DNA of 43,066 nt from Ruminiclostridium sp. GTDB taxonomy: Bacteria; Bacillota; Clostridia; Oscillospirales; Ruminococcaceae. This document shows positions 42,006 through 43,066 of this stretch, one piece after another. The notes under the pieces were generated by a model. The model had not been told where the DNA came from and did no database searches. It saw only the letters and a list, made by a program, of their open reading frames with translations. The stretch spans positions 1-43,066 of the forward strand of contig JAGBMA010000054.1 in NCBI GenBank assembly GCA_017635095.1, written 5' to 3'. How positions within the stretch are numbered: position 1 is the first letter of the stretch; each line of letters starts with the position of its first letter. The position numbers and the translations under genes are program-made.

Positions 42006-42117
42006 CATATTATATCCTGATAAGCGCAATTTGTCAATAGCAAATATCCGATTTGGAACAAATTACACATTTTTCGTTGCAAATTTGGGACAATTGATGA
42101 ATAATGCTGAGGTTGGA
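42006..42117 (-). repeat. Copy 2 of the S24-repressor control region
   Basis: The native copy upstream of the repressor gene, 112 bp, two mismatches to 34609-34720. It holds the candidate operator boxes upstream of the -35 hexamer. The repressor-proximal 33-bp block 41941-41973 is also repeated, but the 32 bp between the two blocks differ in sequence and length from the other copy. Confidence 0.88.
42009..42037 (-). promoter_or_regulatory. Promoter of the repressor-polymerase operon
   Basis: On the minus strand, TTGACA (42032-42037), a 17-bp spacer and TATAAT (42009-42014): perfect consensus. Confidence 0.92.
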
Positions 42118-42218
42118 GATCAAGTCGGGATCGTGGTATGATAACATTGGTCTGTACAAGACAGCGCTGTGCGGCCTGTTGGGTTCATAGGATCATAATA
42201 GTCTCAAAAGCACTAAAG

Positions 42219-42565
42219 GGAACCTCTAAAAACCCAATTTGAGAGAAAAAGAGCTAGCCACTTTATGCCGCTTTGTATGCGCGCGTCCTGCGCGCTTTTG
42301 GCGGCAATACCACGGCTTCCTGCCGTGACCGTCTACTGCGTCAAACCTCCTAACCGGGCGTGGTCTCCCCGGCAGCGGGGAGGTGTCGAGCTTGCGAGAC
42401 AGAGGGGCTGACCGACAGACCAGCCCGCTTTCGTCGGCTTTCCCTGTATCCGATGCCAGAGCAGGATGCTCTGACTATGCCGCCCCAATAGCGCATGGAT
42501 GCGCTTTAATCAGCGGCATAAGAGCTATTCTCATTTTCTCTTTTCAAAGTGGTTTTTAAAGGTAT
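42219..42565. mobile_element. MITE-like hairpin-rich element with terminal inverted repeats and 7-bp target duplication
   Basis: 347 bp without a gene. The ends GGAACCTCTAAAAACC and (inverted) ATACCTTTAAAAACC form imperfect terminal repeats, flanked by the direct repeat ACTAAAG (42212-42218 and 42566-42572). A perfect inner stem TTATGCCGCT/AGCGGCATAA (42263-42272 with 42512-42521) encloses a row of hairpins: GCGCGC (42279-42295), CACGGC (42311-42327), CTCCCC (42365-42382), GGGCTG (42405-42426), CAGAGC (42457-42473) and AGCGCAT (42490-42505). The density of hairpins also suits a structured RNA. GC is much higher than in the flanks. Confidence 0.65.
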
Positions 42566-42597
42566 ACTAAAGAAACTGAACCGTAAGGGGTAAACAA

Positions 42598-42921
42598 ATG
42601 GCACAGCGTAATAACAGACTGATAGACGGCAAGATCGCTAAGAAGAACAGAAAAGGCAAGCGCAATACTGTGTCGGTTAATATATCAGAAACTGTTACAG
42701 CTCAGGCTGAACAGAAAGTGTCTGTCCCTGATGGAACTATGGAAATGCTCACCATTAAAGAATGTACAGAACTTGTAAAAGGTCTGACAAGCAATACGAT
42801 CAGAAATATGATCGCACGGGGTGAGTTAGAATGTGTGAGAGCAGGCTGTGGCACAAATGGAAAGATACTTATTCAAAAAGCTAATATCATCTCACTGTGT
42901 TCAATGCAGCAGAAAGGATAA
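42598..42921 (+). CDS. Excisionase/MerR-like helix-turn-helix protein
   Basis: 107 residues with AAGGGG 7 bp before the ATG. A basic N-terminus (KIAKKNRKGKRN) is followed by a winged helix-turn-helix of the excisionase type (MLTIKECTELVKGLTSNTIRNMIARGELECVRAG, then GKILIQKANIISL, about 50-100). Such proteins direct excision and integration of conjugative transposons or regulate phage genes. No integrase is seen in the remaining 145 bp to the window end. If real, the element would continue to the right. Confidence 0.75.
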   Translation: MAQRNNRLIDGKIAKKNRKGKRNTVSVNISETVTAQAEQKVSVPDGTMEMLTIKECTELVKGLTSNTIRNMIARGELECVRAGCGTNGKILIQKANIISLCSMQQKG

Positions 42922-43066
42922 TCGGAGGTCAAATGAATAATTAAGTGCAGGTCACCATGAAATAATGATATTAAATATTAAGAATAGAGTGGATTTTGGA
43001 AACAAAAACGTGTAAATGAAGCCTGAAACCATACATTTTAAGCTGAAAAAGGGTATAGCAAAGCTA

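Noticed and set aside
1-43066. tRNA, rRNA or CRISPR
   Set aside because: No TTCGA-type T-arm with matching acceptor stem, no rRNA-like stretch and no regularly spaced direct repeats were found by eye.

Overview
The window looks like a chromosomal segment of a low-to-mid-GC Clostridia bacterium of the Ruminococcus/Oscillospiraceae type. This is inferred from the gene families (DUF6076, DUF4179 anti-sigma, YhfC/SdpI, SulP, YolD/Y-polymerase cassette), from strong AGGAGG-type ribosome binding sites, and from many near-perfect TTGACA-17-TATAAT promoters. No rRNA, tRNA or CRISPR array was seen. Most genes lie on the minus strand.

1-6.1 kb: the tail of a DUF6076 protein, then a tightly overlapping five-gene minus-strand operon: ECF sigma factor, DUF4179 membrane anti-sigma-like protein, Cys/His-motif lipoprotein, ABC ATPase and large ABC permease. 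6.4-14.4 kb: signalling and export. A membrane EAL phosphodiesterase with a degenerate GGDEF, an AraC regulator, a two-gene FtsX-type ABC exporter with its own promoter and dyad operator, and a divergent diguanylate cyclase. 14.5-17.2 kb: a low-GC orphan gene, then an ArsR-SdpI-YhfC operon. Its consensus promoter is flanked by two copies of an ATTTAAA-N6-TTTAAAT operator. 17.2-29 kb: an SCP2-like protein, a GH3 lipoprotein, a duplicated-domain lipoprotein, a two-domain methyltransferase with a membrane hairpin, a DUF3237-like protein, a SulP transporter, another lipoprotein, a MerR-TipAS regulator with a 19-bp-spacer promoter, and two NAD(P)-dependent reductases.

29.2-32.2 kb: a phage scar behind rtcB. 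A 5'-truncated HK97-type portal gene is fused to a metallopeptidase-like C-terminal domain and followed by a coupled 70-aa gene, which suggests a toxin-immunity pair. It abuts rtcB and its 57-aa partner gene. rtcB is preceded by a promoter, a 29-codon ORF or structured RNA, and a terminator.

32.2-42.2 kb: a rearranged region. It holds an S24 repressor - Y-family polymerase - YolD - GNAT operon ending in a SRAP fragment. A second copy of the repressor promoter/operator and first codons stands in front of an intact SRAP gene 7.4 kb away. Between them lie an ABC-2 exporter operon whose first ATPase has lost its Walker A, a GxSxG gene fragment, and a promoter-led 110-nt cloverleaf exactly at the breakpoint. 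42.2-42.9 kb: a 347-bp hairpin-rich MITE-like element with imperfect terminal repeats and a 7-bp target duplication, then an excisionase-like gene.

The strongest leads are the promoter-led cloverleaf, the duplicated damage-response control region, the portal-linked putative toxin pair, and the rtcB leader.
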